Below the pieces are notes generated by a model. That model made no database searches, was not told the DNA's origin, and saw only the letters and a list, made by a program, of their open reading frames with translations. A DNA stretch of 64,000 bases. It comes from Streptomyces marokkonensis (GTDB lineage Bacteria; Actinomycetota; Actinomycetes; Streptomycetales; Streptomycetaceae). Made by a program: the position numbers and the translations under genes. The DNA is taken from positions 224,202-288,201 of the forward strand of contig NZ_VSKS01000010.1 in the NCBI RefSeq assembly GCF_008312835.1, in the 5' to 3' direction. Positions 32,698 through 39,958 of this stretch are shown here, one piece after another. Position 1 is the first letter of the stretch. Every line of letters begins with the position of its first letter.

Positions 32698-33432
32698 ATG
32701 CCGAAACGCGTGGTCCCCGAGGAGCGGCGGCGGCGCCGCAGGCCGACGAAGAGCGGCCGGGTGCTGTCCGGGACGCTGATCGTCGAGACCGCGCTGCGGC
32801 TGCTGCACGAGCACGGCAGCGCGGGGCTGACCGCCCGGCGGCTGGGTCTCGCCCTGGACTGCGACCCGAGCACCCTCTACCGCTACTTCCGCGGCATGGA
32901 CGAGCTGACCCTCGCCATCGGCGACGCGCTGATCGGCCGGGCACTGCGCGGCTGGCGCCCGACCGGGCAGTGGCGCGAGGATCTGCGGGCCATCGGGCTG
33001 CGCATCCACGCCGCCTATCTGTCGCACCCGCAGGCGGCGGTCCTCACGGCGAGCCGGGTCTCCGGCCGCGCGAACGAGCTCGCGGCCGACGAGGCGGTGC
33101 TGGAGGTGCTGCGCACGGCGGGCTTCGCCCTGCCGGAGACGGTGCGCGTCTACCACGCGTTCATCGACACCACGCTGGCCTTCGCCGCACTCGACGCCGC
33201 GTCCCTGGCGCTGCCCGGCGCCGCGCGGCGCGCCGACGAGGACATGTGGCGTTCGACCTACGCCCGCCTCCCCGCCGCCACCCACCCCCGTATCGCCGAG
33301 GCCGCCCCGCTCCTGGCCACCCGCATGGTCACCAGCGCCTATCCGACGGCCCTTGACATGCTCCTGGCCAGCGCCGGGAGCGCCCTGCGGGGTGGCGTCA
33401 GCGGTACAGCGCCTCCGCCGCCGCCCCCGTGA
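32698..33432 (+). CDS. TetR-family regulator (TetR_C-type)
   Basis: A 244-residue TetR-like regulator. A basic N-terminal arm precedes the helix-turn-helix LIVETALRLLHEHGSAGLTA RRLGLALDCDPSTLYRYF (residues ~28-66). The ligand domain has the TetR/class-like pattern of a large helical bundle. It ends in a Pro-rich tail (TAPPPPPP). ATG with GGAGGAG nine bases upstream. It is divergent from the saccharopine-dehydrogenase-like gene, and its 3' end overlaps the convergent LysG-type gene by 35 bases. Confidence 0.9.
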   Translation: MPKRVVPEERRRRRRPTKSGRVLSGTLIVETALRLLHEHGSAGLTARRLGLALDCDPSTLYRYFRGMDELTLAIGDALIGRALRGWRPTGQWREDLRAIGLRIHAAYLSHPQAAVLTASRVSGRANELAADEAVLEVLRTAGFALPETVRVYHAFIDTTLAFAALDAASLALPGAARRADEDMWRSTYARLPAATHPRIAEAAPLLATRMVTSAYPTALDMLLASAGSALRGGVSGTAPPPPPP

Positions 33433-34294
33433 CCGCCTCGGTCACCGCCGCCAGGGCGGGGGAGTCCAGCTTCCACTGCTGCCAGTACAGGGGCGCGTCG
33501 ACCTCGCGGTCCGGGGCGAACACCGTGAGGCGGCCGGCGCGCAGCAGGGGATCCGCCTGGACCTCCGGGACCATGCCCCAGCCGAGGCCGGAGGCGACCG
33601 CCTCGGCGAAGCCCTCCGAGGTCGGTACGTAGTGCCGCCGTACGCACGCCTCGGCGCGTCCTCGCGTGAGCCGGCGCACGAAGCCGTCCTGGAAGTCGTC
33701 CCGCCGGTCGAACACGACCACCGGCGCCTCGGGCAGCACCTCCCGCAGCGGGCCGGCGAGATGCTCCGCGGCGAACCGCGGGTGCGCCACGGGGAGATAG
33801 CGCATCCGCCCCAGGTGCCGCACGGAGCAGCCCGGCACCGGGTCCGGTGACGAGGTCACCGCGGCCATCACCGTCCCCTCCCGCAGCAGGGCCGCCGTGT
33901 GGGCCTCGTCCTCACGGCGCAGTTCGAAACAGAGCCGTGCCCGCGGCGGCAGCCGGGTGAGGGCCCCGAGGAACCACGTCGCCAGCGAGTCCGCGTTGAC
34001 CGCCACCGACACCCTGGTCGGCTCGCCCGCCCCGCTCAGCCCCAGCTCGGCGTACGCGTCCCGTTCCAGCCGGGCCACCTGGCGGGCCAGCCGCACCAGC
34101 ACCTCACCCGACTCGGTCGGCCGTACCGGCTTGGTGCGCAGCAGCAGCACCCTGCCCGTGCGCTGCTCCAGCGCCTTCACCCGCTGGCTCACCGCCGAGG
34201 GCGTCACGTGCAGCGCGGTGGCCGCGGCGTCGAACGTCCCCTCGTCCACCACCGCGAGGAGGGTCCGCACCTGGTCCAGGGGAAGGTCTGTCAT
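33398..34294 (-). CDS. LysG/ArgP-type LysR regulator of the LysE exporter
   Basis: A 298-residue LysR-family regulator of the ArgP (IciA)/LysG subgroup: LPLDQVRTLLAVVDEGTFDA AATALHVTPSAVSQRVKALE is the helix-turn-helix (residues 4-43), then the effector domain with VAVNADSLATWFLGAL. ArgP/LysG proteins sense basic amino acids and activate the divergent lysine/arginine exporter. The gap to lysE holds a perfect inverted repeat beginning seven bases upstream of this ATG. The ATG at MTDLPLDQ was chosen over a long upstream open frame that would run through lysE. Confidence 0.93.
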   Translation of the reverse strand: MTDLPLDQVRTLLAVVDEGTFDAAATALHVTPSAVSQRVKALEQRTGRVLLLRTKPVRPTESGEVLVRLARQVARLERDAYAELGLSGAGEPTRVSVAVNADSLATWFLGALTRLPPRARLCFELRREDEAHTAALLREGTVMAAVTSSPDPVPGCSVRHLGRMRYLPVAHPRFAAEHLAGPLREVLPEAPVVVFDRRDDFQDGFVRRLTRGRAEACVRRHYVPTSEGFAEAVASGLGWGMVPEVQADPLLRAGRLTVFAPDREVDAPLYWQQWKLDSPALAAVTEAVTGAAAEALYR

Positions 34295-34300
34295 CACGAC

Positions 34301-34328
34301 AGCTAAGGGTACGTAAGAATCCTTAGCT
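34301..34328. promoter_or_regulatory. LysG operator, perfect inverted repeat
   Basis: AGCTAAGG (34301-34308), a 12-base spacer and CCTTAGCT (34321-34328): 8-base perfect arms in a locally AT-rich patch. The position immediately before lysG and about 35 bases before lysE fits a LysR-type recognition-binding site for the divergent pair. A TAGCGT -10-like box (34351-34356) follows toward lysE. Confidence 0.75.
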
Positions 34329-34363
34329 GTACTGCACCTACGGCGGCCCGTAGCGTCCTCGGC

Positions 34364-34981
34364 ATGACCAGCTCGCTCGCCACCGCCGCCGCCGGATTCG
34401 GCACCGGCCTCTCCCTCATCGTCGCCATCGGCGCCCAGAACGCCTTCGTCCTGCGCCAGGGCATCCGCCGTGACGCCGTACTCGCCGTCGTCGGCATCTG
34501 CGCCCTGTCCGACGCGGCGCTCATCGCCCTGGGCGTCGGCGGCGTCGGAGCGGTGGTCGTGGCGTGGCCCGGCGCGCTGACGGCGGTCGGCTGGATCGGC
34601 GGCGCCTTCCTGCTCTGCTACGGCGCCCTGGCCGCCCGCCGGGTGTTCCGTCCGGGCACCGCCGGGCTGCGGACGGAGGGCGAGGCGGCGGGCTCCCGCC
34701 GCCGGGCCGTGCTCACCTGCCTCGCCATGACCTGGCTCAACCCGCACGTCTACCTCGACACGGTGTTCCTGCTGGGCTCGGTCGCCGCCGATCACGGCCC
34801 GCTGCGCTGGACCTTCGGCCTCGGCGCCGTACTGGCCAGCCTCTGCTGGTTCGCCGCGCTCGGCTTCGGCGCCCGCCTGCTGAGCCGCTTCCTGGCCCGT
34901 CCGGCCGCCTGGCGCGTGCTCGACGGACTGGTCGCCGCCACCATGATCGTCCTCGGCCTGACGCTCGTAGCGGGGGCCTGA
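34364..34981 (+). CDS. lysE: LysE/ArgO-type basic amino acid exporter
   Basis: A 205-residue inner-membrane exporter of the LysE superfamily. It has six hydrophobic segments, opening with FGTGLSLIVAIGAQNAFVLRQGIRRDAV (the conserved GAQNAFVLRQG motif) and containing AMTWLNPHVYLDTVFLLGS, typical of LysE/ArgO. It exports lysine or arginine when cellular levels rise, for example during peptide uptake. It is divergent from its LysG-type regulator. The -10-like box ends seven bases before the ATG, so the mRNA may be leaderless. Confidence 0.92.
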   Translation: MTSSLATAAAGFGTGLSLIVAIGAQNAFVLRQGIRRDAVLAVVGICALSDAALIALGVGGVGAVVVAWPGALTAVGWIGGAFLLCYGALAARRVFRPGTAGLRTEGEAAGSRRRAVLTCLAMTWLNPHVYLDTVFLLGSVAADHGPLRWTFGLGAVLASLCWFAALGFGARLLSRFLARPAAWRVLDGLVAATMIVLGLTLVAGA

Positions 34982-35016
34982 GGACCCCGGACACGGATCG
35001 CCCGGACCGCCTGGGG

Positions 35017-35049
35017 GGCGGCGGGAGCCGCCGGGGCGCGGGCGCCCCG
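35017..35049. terminator. GC-rich hairpins between lysE and CNBD gene
   Basis: Two adjacent stems: GGCGGC-GGGA-GCCGCC (35017-35032) and CGGGGCGC-GG-GCGCCCCG (35032-35049). They lie between convergent genes, so termination of either is plausible. The second loop is tight and would open. Confidence 0.45.
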
Positions 35050-35059
35050 CGCCGTCCGG

Positions 35060-35515
35060 CTACACCGCCCCGCGCCGGTGCATCGCGTACTGCTCCATCA
35101 GCTTGCCGCGCGTGGTCTCCAGCCGGTGGGCGAGGACCTCGGCGACGTTGCGCACCAGCGTCAGCCCCAGCTGGGGGTCCTTCTCGCACAGCCGGAGCAC
35201 GGCCGCCGCCTCGAACTCGTAGGCGCGCACGGGACTGAAGGCCACGGCGCCGAAGTCCCACCGGTGGGGCGGGAACAGCCACGACCAGCCCAGCAGATCG
35301 CCCGCGCCGAGGCCGGCGACCGTCACCCGGTGCAGATCGTTCACCTGCTGGTCCAGCGAGACCGCGCCGGAGCGGATCACCCAGAAGCGGTCGGCTGTCC
35401 CGCCCGCCTCGAAGATGCGGGTGTCCTCGGGGAAGGACACCTCCCGCGCCAGCTCCATCAGGCGCGCACGTTGCGGAGGGGGCAGGGCGGTCAGGAGTTT
35501 GATCGCTTTGGTCAT
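35060..35515 (-). CDS. Cyclic nucleotide-binding domain protein (no DNA-binding domain)
   Basis: A 151-residue protein that is only a Crp-type sensor domain. The beta-barrel elements are VSFPEDTRIFEAGGTADRFWVIRSGAV and VTVAGLGAGDLLGWSWLFPPHRWDFGAVA, and the final C-helix is LVRNVAEVLAHRLETTRGKLMEQY. It lacks the phosphate-binding RxA of true cAMP binders (the PHRWDFGAVA segment is there instead) and has no helix-turn-helix. It is likely a small-ligand or protein-interaction module. ATG at 35515. Such short proteins are common in Streptomyces. Confidence 0.85.
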   Translation of the reverse strand: MTKAIKLLTALPPPQRARLMELAREVSFPEDTRIFEAGGTADRFWVIRSGAVSLDQQVNDLHRVTVAGLGAGDLLGWSWLFPPHRWDFGAVAFSPVRAYEFEAAAVLRLCEKDPQLGLTLVRNVAEVLAHRLETTRGKLMEQYAMHRRGAV

Positions 35516-35651
35516 GGCGCGGGGCTCCTCGCCGGGCAATCGGATCCGGGTGCTTTCCCTACGTTCATTTCAGCCGCTGCCGCCGTTCGGGGCACCTCGG
35601 CGGACGGGAGATGTCCGCATCCGGCCGCTCGTCCCGCCCGGGCATGAAAAA

Positions 35652-35683
35652 GCCCTGGCTGGACGGGGGAAGCCAGCCAGGGC
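35652..35683 (-). terminator. Intrinsic terminator with T-tract (minus strand)
   Basis: GCCCTGGCTGG (35652-35662) pairs perfectly with CCAGCCAGGGC (35673-35683) over 11 bases with a 10-base loop. On the minus strand it is followed by a run of T (complement of 35647-35651), a rare classical rho-independent terminator in this DNA. It would end transcription of the decarboxylase locus and insulate the CNBD gene. Confidence 0.8.
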
Positions 35684-35799
35684 CGTAAGCGGTGGTGCCC
35701 GGAGGACGGGGGGGTCGACTCCGTCACCACGTATGAGTGAACGATAAACCATTCAGATGACGTTCGGGTAATCGGGGCGCGTGACCTGTTTCACCGTTC

Positions 35800-37277
35800 T
35801 CAGCCGGCGCGCTCGTCGACGACCCGGACCGTGTCCAGACCTGGATCCGACGGGTCGGGCAGATGCATGCCCGCGGCCAGCCCCGTGCGCAGATAGCGCA
35901 GCACGGGTCCGGTGAGCCGTTCGCCCGGCAGGACGGCCGGGATGCCGGGCGGATACGGAGTGATCATCTCGGCGGCGATCCGCCCGGCGGCGGCCCGCGA
36001 CACCGGTACATCCCCGGCCGGACCGAAGAACGCGTCCCGCGGCAGCACCGCCTGCTCCATCCGCAGTTCGCCCGGCTGCGGCACCTCCACCCGCGGCGCC
36101 GCGGGCAGGTTCCGCGCCGCCCGGCCCAGGTCCCGCAGCGCCGACAACAGCTCGCCCGCGGTCTCCCGGTCGTCGCCGTGGGTGATCTGCGCCCCGATCC
36201 GGCGGTGGTCGACCAGGTGCGCGTCGATGCTGCGGTGCCGGCGCAGCCATTCCGCCCCCTGGTAGCCCGTCACGCCGAGCTCCTCCAGGTCGATGACGCA
36301 GGGCAGCGGGTCGAAGTCGTCCGCCAGCTCCGAGCCGCAGAAGTCGTCCCGGTCGTTGACGTGCATCCCGTCGATCTTCTCGACGGCGGTCCTGACGTCG
36401 GCCGCGAGGTCGAGCGCCGCCCCCATCAGTTCCTTGCCGCGGAGGGCCATCTGCCGCCGCCAGCCGTCCAGTCCCGCGAAGATCAGCACCGACGGACTGG
36501 TCGTCCCCAGCAGATCGGCCCGCATACCCAGCAGCGCGGGCGGCACCAGTCGCCGCGGAGATGGAACACCGAGCCCTGCTCCAGGCCGCTGCCCATCTTG
36601 TGGATGCTGGTGACGCAGATGTCGGCACCCGCGTCCATCGCCCAGGACGGCAGATCGGGATGGAAGGGCAGGTGCGCGCCCCAGGCCTCGTCCACGATCA
36701 ACGGGAGTGACCGCCGGTGGCACACCTCGGCGACCGCCTGCAGACCGGCGGCGGCGCCGTACGGTGTCGGGCTGGTCACCAGCGCCCCGCGGGCGTCCGG
36801 ATGGGCCTCGAAGGCCCGGTCGAAGTCCACGGCCGACGGAGGGTGCGCCAGGTGGCTCCGCGTCCCACCGCGGCTCCACCCACACGGGCTCGATCCCGGA
36901 CAGGATCAGCCCCGACACCACCGACTTGTGCGCGTCGCGCCCGATCAGCAGCTTCTCGCGCGGGCCCGCGACCGACAGCATCGCCGCCTTGACCGACAGG
37001 GAACTCCCGCACGTGCTGGAAACGTGTGCTCGGCGTGCACGGCGTCGGCCATCAGCTCCTGGGCCCGCTGCAGCACCCGGCCCCGGGTGAGCCGGTCGTC
37101 GAGACCGCCCGTCGCCAGCACGTCGCCCAGGAACACGGAGTCCCCGAGCACCTCGCGCACCGCAGGATCGGCTCCACGGGCCTGCTTGTGACCCGGTGGC
37201 GTGAATCCCAGCCGCCCCCTGCGGTGGTAGTCCTCCAGTGCTTCCAGAACCGGCGCCCGGCTGTGATCGACCGTCAT
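35800..37277 (-). pseudogene. Orn/Lys/Arg decarboxylase-family gene broken by three frameshifts
   Basis: About 492 codons of a PLP-dependent ornithine/lysine/arginine decarboxylase-like (fold type I) protein are spread over three frames. Frame 1 (from 37277) reads FTPPGHKQARGADPAVREVL to VHAEHTF. After ~37020 frame 2 gives MLSVAGPREKLLIGRDAHKS to EPRWD. After ~36855 frame 3 gives DFDRAFEAHPDARGALVTS and the PLP lysine in VTSIHKMGSG. After ~36550 frame 2 returns with GMRADLLGTTSPS and the C-terminal domain. Each switch is explained by one or two missing bases; no full-length product is possible. It could be a true pseudogene or assembly indels. Confidence 0.85.
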
Positions 37278-37329
37278 GGGCCGCCGGGTGCCCGGGATCG
37301 GGCGGTGCCGTTCCACGCGCCCCGGCCGC

Positions 37330-37560
37330 TCAGCCCTTCGCCGCGTGTCTGCCCGGCGTCAGGATCTCCTCCAGCACCCGCACGACCGCCCCGTAGGCCA
37401 CGCCGCGCACCGCGGCGTCGCGCGCGGCGCCGGGATCGCCGGCATCCTCCCGCCCCAGCTCGTCACCGCGGGCCCGCCAGGTCCGCTCCTCCTGTGCCGC
37501 CCAGGCCCTGGCCCGCTGAATACGCCGTAGCAGTTCGTCCGAGTCCACCACATCGGTCAT
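37330..37560 (-). CDS. Small hypothetical helical protein
   Basis: A 76-residue, mostly helical, charged protein (SDELLRRIQRARAWAAQEER ... YGAVVRVLEEIL), not recognised as a named family. It sits just upstream of the broken decarboxylase gene on the same strand, 52 bases away. GGGTAC at 37576-37571 lies ten bases before the ATG; with CATT 14 bases further it is one base off a SigB-type promoter and would give a near-leaderless mRNA. Weak ribosome site. Function unknown. Confidence 0.65.
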   Translation of the reverse strand: MTDVVDSDELLRRIQRARAWAAQEERTWRARGDELGREDAGDPGAARDAAVRGVAYGAVVRVLEEILTPGRHAAKG

Positions 37561-37706
37561 ACGACAACGCGTACCCCCGTGCGCCGTACGAATGACAGGG
37601 GAGCGGGATGCGGCCGAGAGGTTTGCCCGTACCGGGACAGGTGAGCCGAAAAGGGAACTACGAGGCGTTCCTCAGTGACCATGCTGATCGAACAGGGAGC
37701 CGCGGC

Positions 37707-38147
37707 ATGCGTGAGTACATGACCGAACAAGTTTTCGAGTTGCCCGGCAGGCGCGGGGCCGGGCCGCCCCTCCCCTCCCGTCCGGCCGAGGTGCGCGAGG
37801 CCGTGACGCGGGCGGTGTCCGAACGCTGCCGCGCCACCCACACCGCCTGCGACACCGACGCCCTGGCGGACGTCCTGCTCGTCGCCTCCGAGCTCACCAC
37901 CAACGCGATCCTGCACGGCGGGGGAGTCACCGACTTCAGGGTCGACGTCAGCGGGCCCGGGGTGCGGCTGTCCGTGAGCGACCGCAGCGACGAGCTGCCC
38001 GTCGTGGTGGAGCGCACCGACCAGCGGGGACGCAGCCGTCCGGGGGGCCACGGCTGGCCCATCGTGTGCCGGCTGTCCCGTGACATCCGGGTGTCCGACC
38101 TGCCCGCCGGAGGCAAGTGCATCACCGCGGTCGTGCCCCTGGCCTGA
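37707..38147 (+). CDS. ATP-binding protein, anti-sigma (RsbW-like) HATPase
   Basis: A 146-residue HATPase_c_2 domain protein. N-box DVLLVASELTTNAILHGGGV, a G1-like loop VSDRSDELPVVV and the final GGHGWPIVCRLSRD with a late AVVPL strand are clear. Start ATG at MREYMTEQVF with AGGGAG eight bases upstream; an alternative ATG lies four codons on. It is followed after 185 bases by a SigB/F-family sigma gene on the same strand, so it is a natural anti-sigma candidate for that factor. No STAS partner is adjacent. Confidence 0.85.
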   Translation: MREYMTEQVFELPGRRGAGPPLPSRPAEVREAVTRAVSERCRATHTACDTDALADVLLVASELTTNAILHGGGVTDFRVDVSGPGVRLSVSDRSDELPVVVERTDQRGRSRPGGHGWPIVCRLSRDIRVSDLPAGGKCITAVVPLA

Positions 38148-38332
38148 GCCCTCGGCGGATTCCGCGAAAGAAGCGGAGTTTGTTCCGCCGGAGTGGGGGC
38201 AATCGGAGGTTCGTGCTTCGGACCGGAGGCGCGCCAGCGGGATCGGTACGTCCGCTGAGGACCCTCCGGGTGTCCCGGCGGCGCCCGTCCCGCGGTAGTC
38301 CCCCTGCAACCACCGTTCGGGAGCGAAACCGC

Positions 38333-39196
38333 ATGCTCATTGACACGTCCGCCCCTCGTCCCGGCTCCTCCGACACGACGGCCGCCCCGCCCCGCCGGCG
38401 ACACGACGACGCCCCCGACACCGCGGCCCTCTTCGCCCGGCTCGCCTCCCTGGAGGAGGGCCCCGAGCGGGACGCGGTCCGCGACGAGCTCGCCACCGCG
38501 TGGCTGCCCATGGCCCACCGCATCGCCGGCCGCTTCCGCGACCGCGGTGAGTCCATCGAGGACCTGCGGCAGGTCGCCGCCCTCGGCCTGGTGAAGGCCA
38601 TCGACCGGTTCGACCCGAGCCGGGGCGCCTTCGAGAGCTACGCCGTTCCCACCATCACCGGCGAGGTCAAGCGGCACTTCCGCGACCGGATGTGGGCCCT
38701 GCGCGTCCCCCGCCGGGTCCAGGAGCTGCGCAACAAGGTGCGGGTGGCCCGGCGCGAGCTCACCCAGAACCCCGGCAGCCCGGAGCCGTCCGTCGAGGAC
38801 ATCGCGGCCCACACCGGGCTGACCGAGGAAGAGGTCGGCGCCGGTATGGAGGCGCTGGAGAGCTTCAGCACCCTGTCGCTGGACGCCGAGCTGTCCTCCG
38901 ACGACGACGGCTACAGCCTCGCCGACACCCTCGGCGCCGCGGACACCTCGTACGACGTCGTGGTCGACCGCGAGTCCGCCAAGGAAGGGCTGCGCCGGCT
39001 GCCGGAGCGGGAGCGCGCCATCCTCTACATGCGCTTCTTCGAGGACATGACCCAGAGCCGCATCGCCGACCGGCTGGGAATCTCCCAGATGCACGTCTCC
39101 CGTCTCATCAGCCGGAGCTGCGCCCGGGTGCGCGCCGACGTGATGGGACAGCGGAAGGGCCCGCGCGGCACCGGCGGACACTCGGCGACGGCGTGA
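38333..39196 (+). CDS. sigM: RNA polymerase sigma factor, SigB/F/G family (sigM-like)
   Basis: A 287-residue SigB/F-type sigma factor. Region 2: LATAWLPMAHRIAGRFRDRG and LRQVAALGLVKAIDRFDPSR, then FESYAVPTITGEVKRHFRDR; region 3: PSVEDIAAHTGLTEEEVG; region 4: TQSRIADRLGISQMHVSRLI. The symbol is by inferred gene order (in S. coelicolor, from memory, sigM lies about 36 genes from sigL and near ndh). GGGAG lies nine bases before the ATG. The upstream ATP-binding gene could be its anti-sigma factor. DUF5133 follows after 40 bases. Confidence 0.88.
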   Translation: MLIDTSAPRPGSSDTTAAPPRRRHDDAPDTAALFARLASLEEGPERDAVRDELATAWLPMAHRIAGRFRDRGESIEDLRQVAALGLVKAIDRFDPSRGAFESYAVPTITGEVKRHFRDRMWALRVPRRVQELRNKVRVARRELTQNPGSPEPSVEDIAAHTGLTEEEVGAGMEALESFSTLSLDAELSSDDDGYSLADTLGAADTSYDVVVDRESAKEGLRRLPERERAILYMRFFEDMTQSRIADRLGISQMHVSRLISRSCARVRADVMGQRKGPRGTGGHSATA

Positions 39197-39236
39197 ACCG
39201 CGCCCGCCCGGACAGGACTGCGAGAAAGCGACCCAC

Positions 39237-39479
39237 ATGCTGAAGCCTCACCCCACCGTGCTGCGCCGCCTCGTCGAGGAGTACGAGGCCCTGGTGGCCA
39301 CCGGGACCGCGACCACCGACGGACCCGCGGTCGCGGACCCGCGCGTCGGCGACCTGGCGTACACCCTGTGCGTGTCGACCGGCACACGCGACGTACGGAC
39401 CGCGCTCAGCACCGCGCACCGCTGGCTGGCGGCCCACGAGACGGACGTGCCGCAGGCCGCCCGCCCGGCCGCCGTATGA
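39237..39479 (+). CDS. DUF5133 family protein
   Basis: An 80-residue protein of the streptomycete DUF5133 family: the start MLKPHPTVLRRLVEEYEALV and the later LAYTLCVSTGTRDVRTALST are the family signature. Helical, cytosolic, no catalytic motif. It lies 40 bases after the sigma gene on the same strand and may be part of its operon; DUF5133 genes often sit near stress regulators. Function unknown. Confidence 0.88.
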   Translation: MLKPHPTVLRRLVEEYEALVATGTATTDGPAVADPRVGDLAYTLCVSTGTRDVRTALSTAHRWLAAHETDVPQAARPAAV

Positions 39480-39507
39480 CTCGCCGGCTGCGGGGAACCC
39501 GTAGCGG

Positions 39508-39936
39508 ATGAGCGAATCCGAGATCCCCCCGGAAGGCCGGCCCGTGGACGTCTACCTCGACCTCCTGCGCGTACGGATGGACACCGAGGACTACCGGCTT
39601 CTGCTTCGTGTGGTGGAGCCGGTCCTCGAGGCGATCGACGAACACCGCCTGGCCGGTGTGGACCTCGCGCTGGAGGGCGGCGACGAGGAACTGCCCCAGG
39701 AGGTCCGCGACGAGGCCGCCCTCGTCATCGCCACCGCCGTCACCGGCCGCCTGGACAACGAGGTGGTCGAGCTGGAGGTCGACGAGACCGGACCGGTCCG
39801 GGTGGTCACCGACGCGGCGACCGCCGCGGACCCCTCACGGCTGGGCGAGATCGCCGACTTCATCAGGGACCGCCACCGCCAGAACGAGGAGCTGCGCGGC
39901 ATCGCCGAGGCCAGCGGCCTGCCGACCGACTTCTGA
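39508..39936 (+). CDS. Hypothetical acidic protein
   Basis: A 142-residue strongly acidic protein, family not recognised. It is mainly helical: DYRLLLRVVEPVLEAIDEHR, DEAALVIATAVTGRLDNEVV, LGEIADFIRDRHRQNEELRG. A TAGCGG -10-like box immediately precedes the ATG, so it may have a leaderless mRNA, although it also follows DUF5133 by only 28 bases. It is convergent with the FUSC gene (22 bases). No signal peptide or membrane segment. Confidence 0.72.
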   Translation: MSESEIPPEGRPVDVYLDLLRVRMDTEDYRLLLRVVEPVLEAIDEHRLAGVDLALEGGDEELPQEVRDEAALVIATAVTGRLDNEVVELEVDETGPVRVVTDAATAADPSRLGEIADFIRDRHRQNEELRGIAEASGLPTDF

Positions 39937-39958
39937 CCGGTCCGGGTAGTCCGCCGCG

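Noticed and set aside
36945-37316. Three separate short proteins over 35.8-37.3 kb instead of one broken gene
   Set aside because: The pieces join in order as one PLP decarboxylase-like protein; none has its own ribosome site.
38148-38332. SigB-type promoter ahead of the sigM-like gene
   Set aside because: CGGTAC and GGGTGT are present, but no GNNT at 14-16 bases upstream of either; the match is too weak to call.
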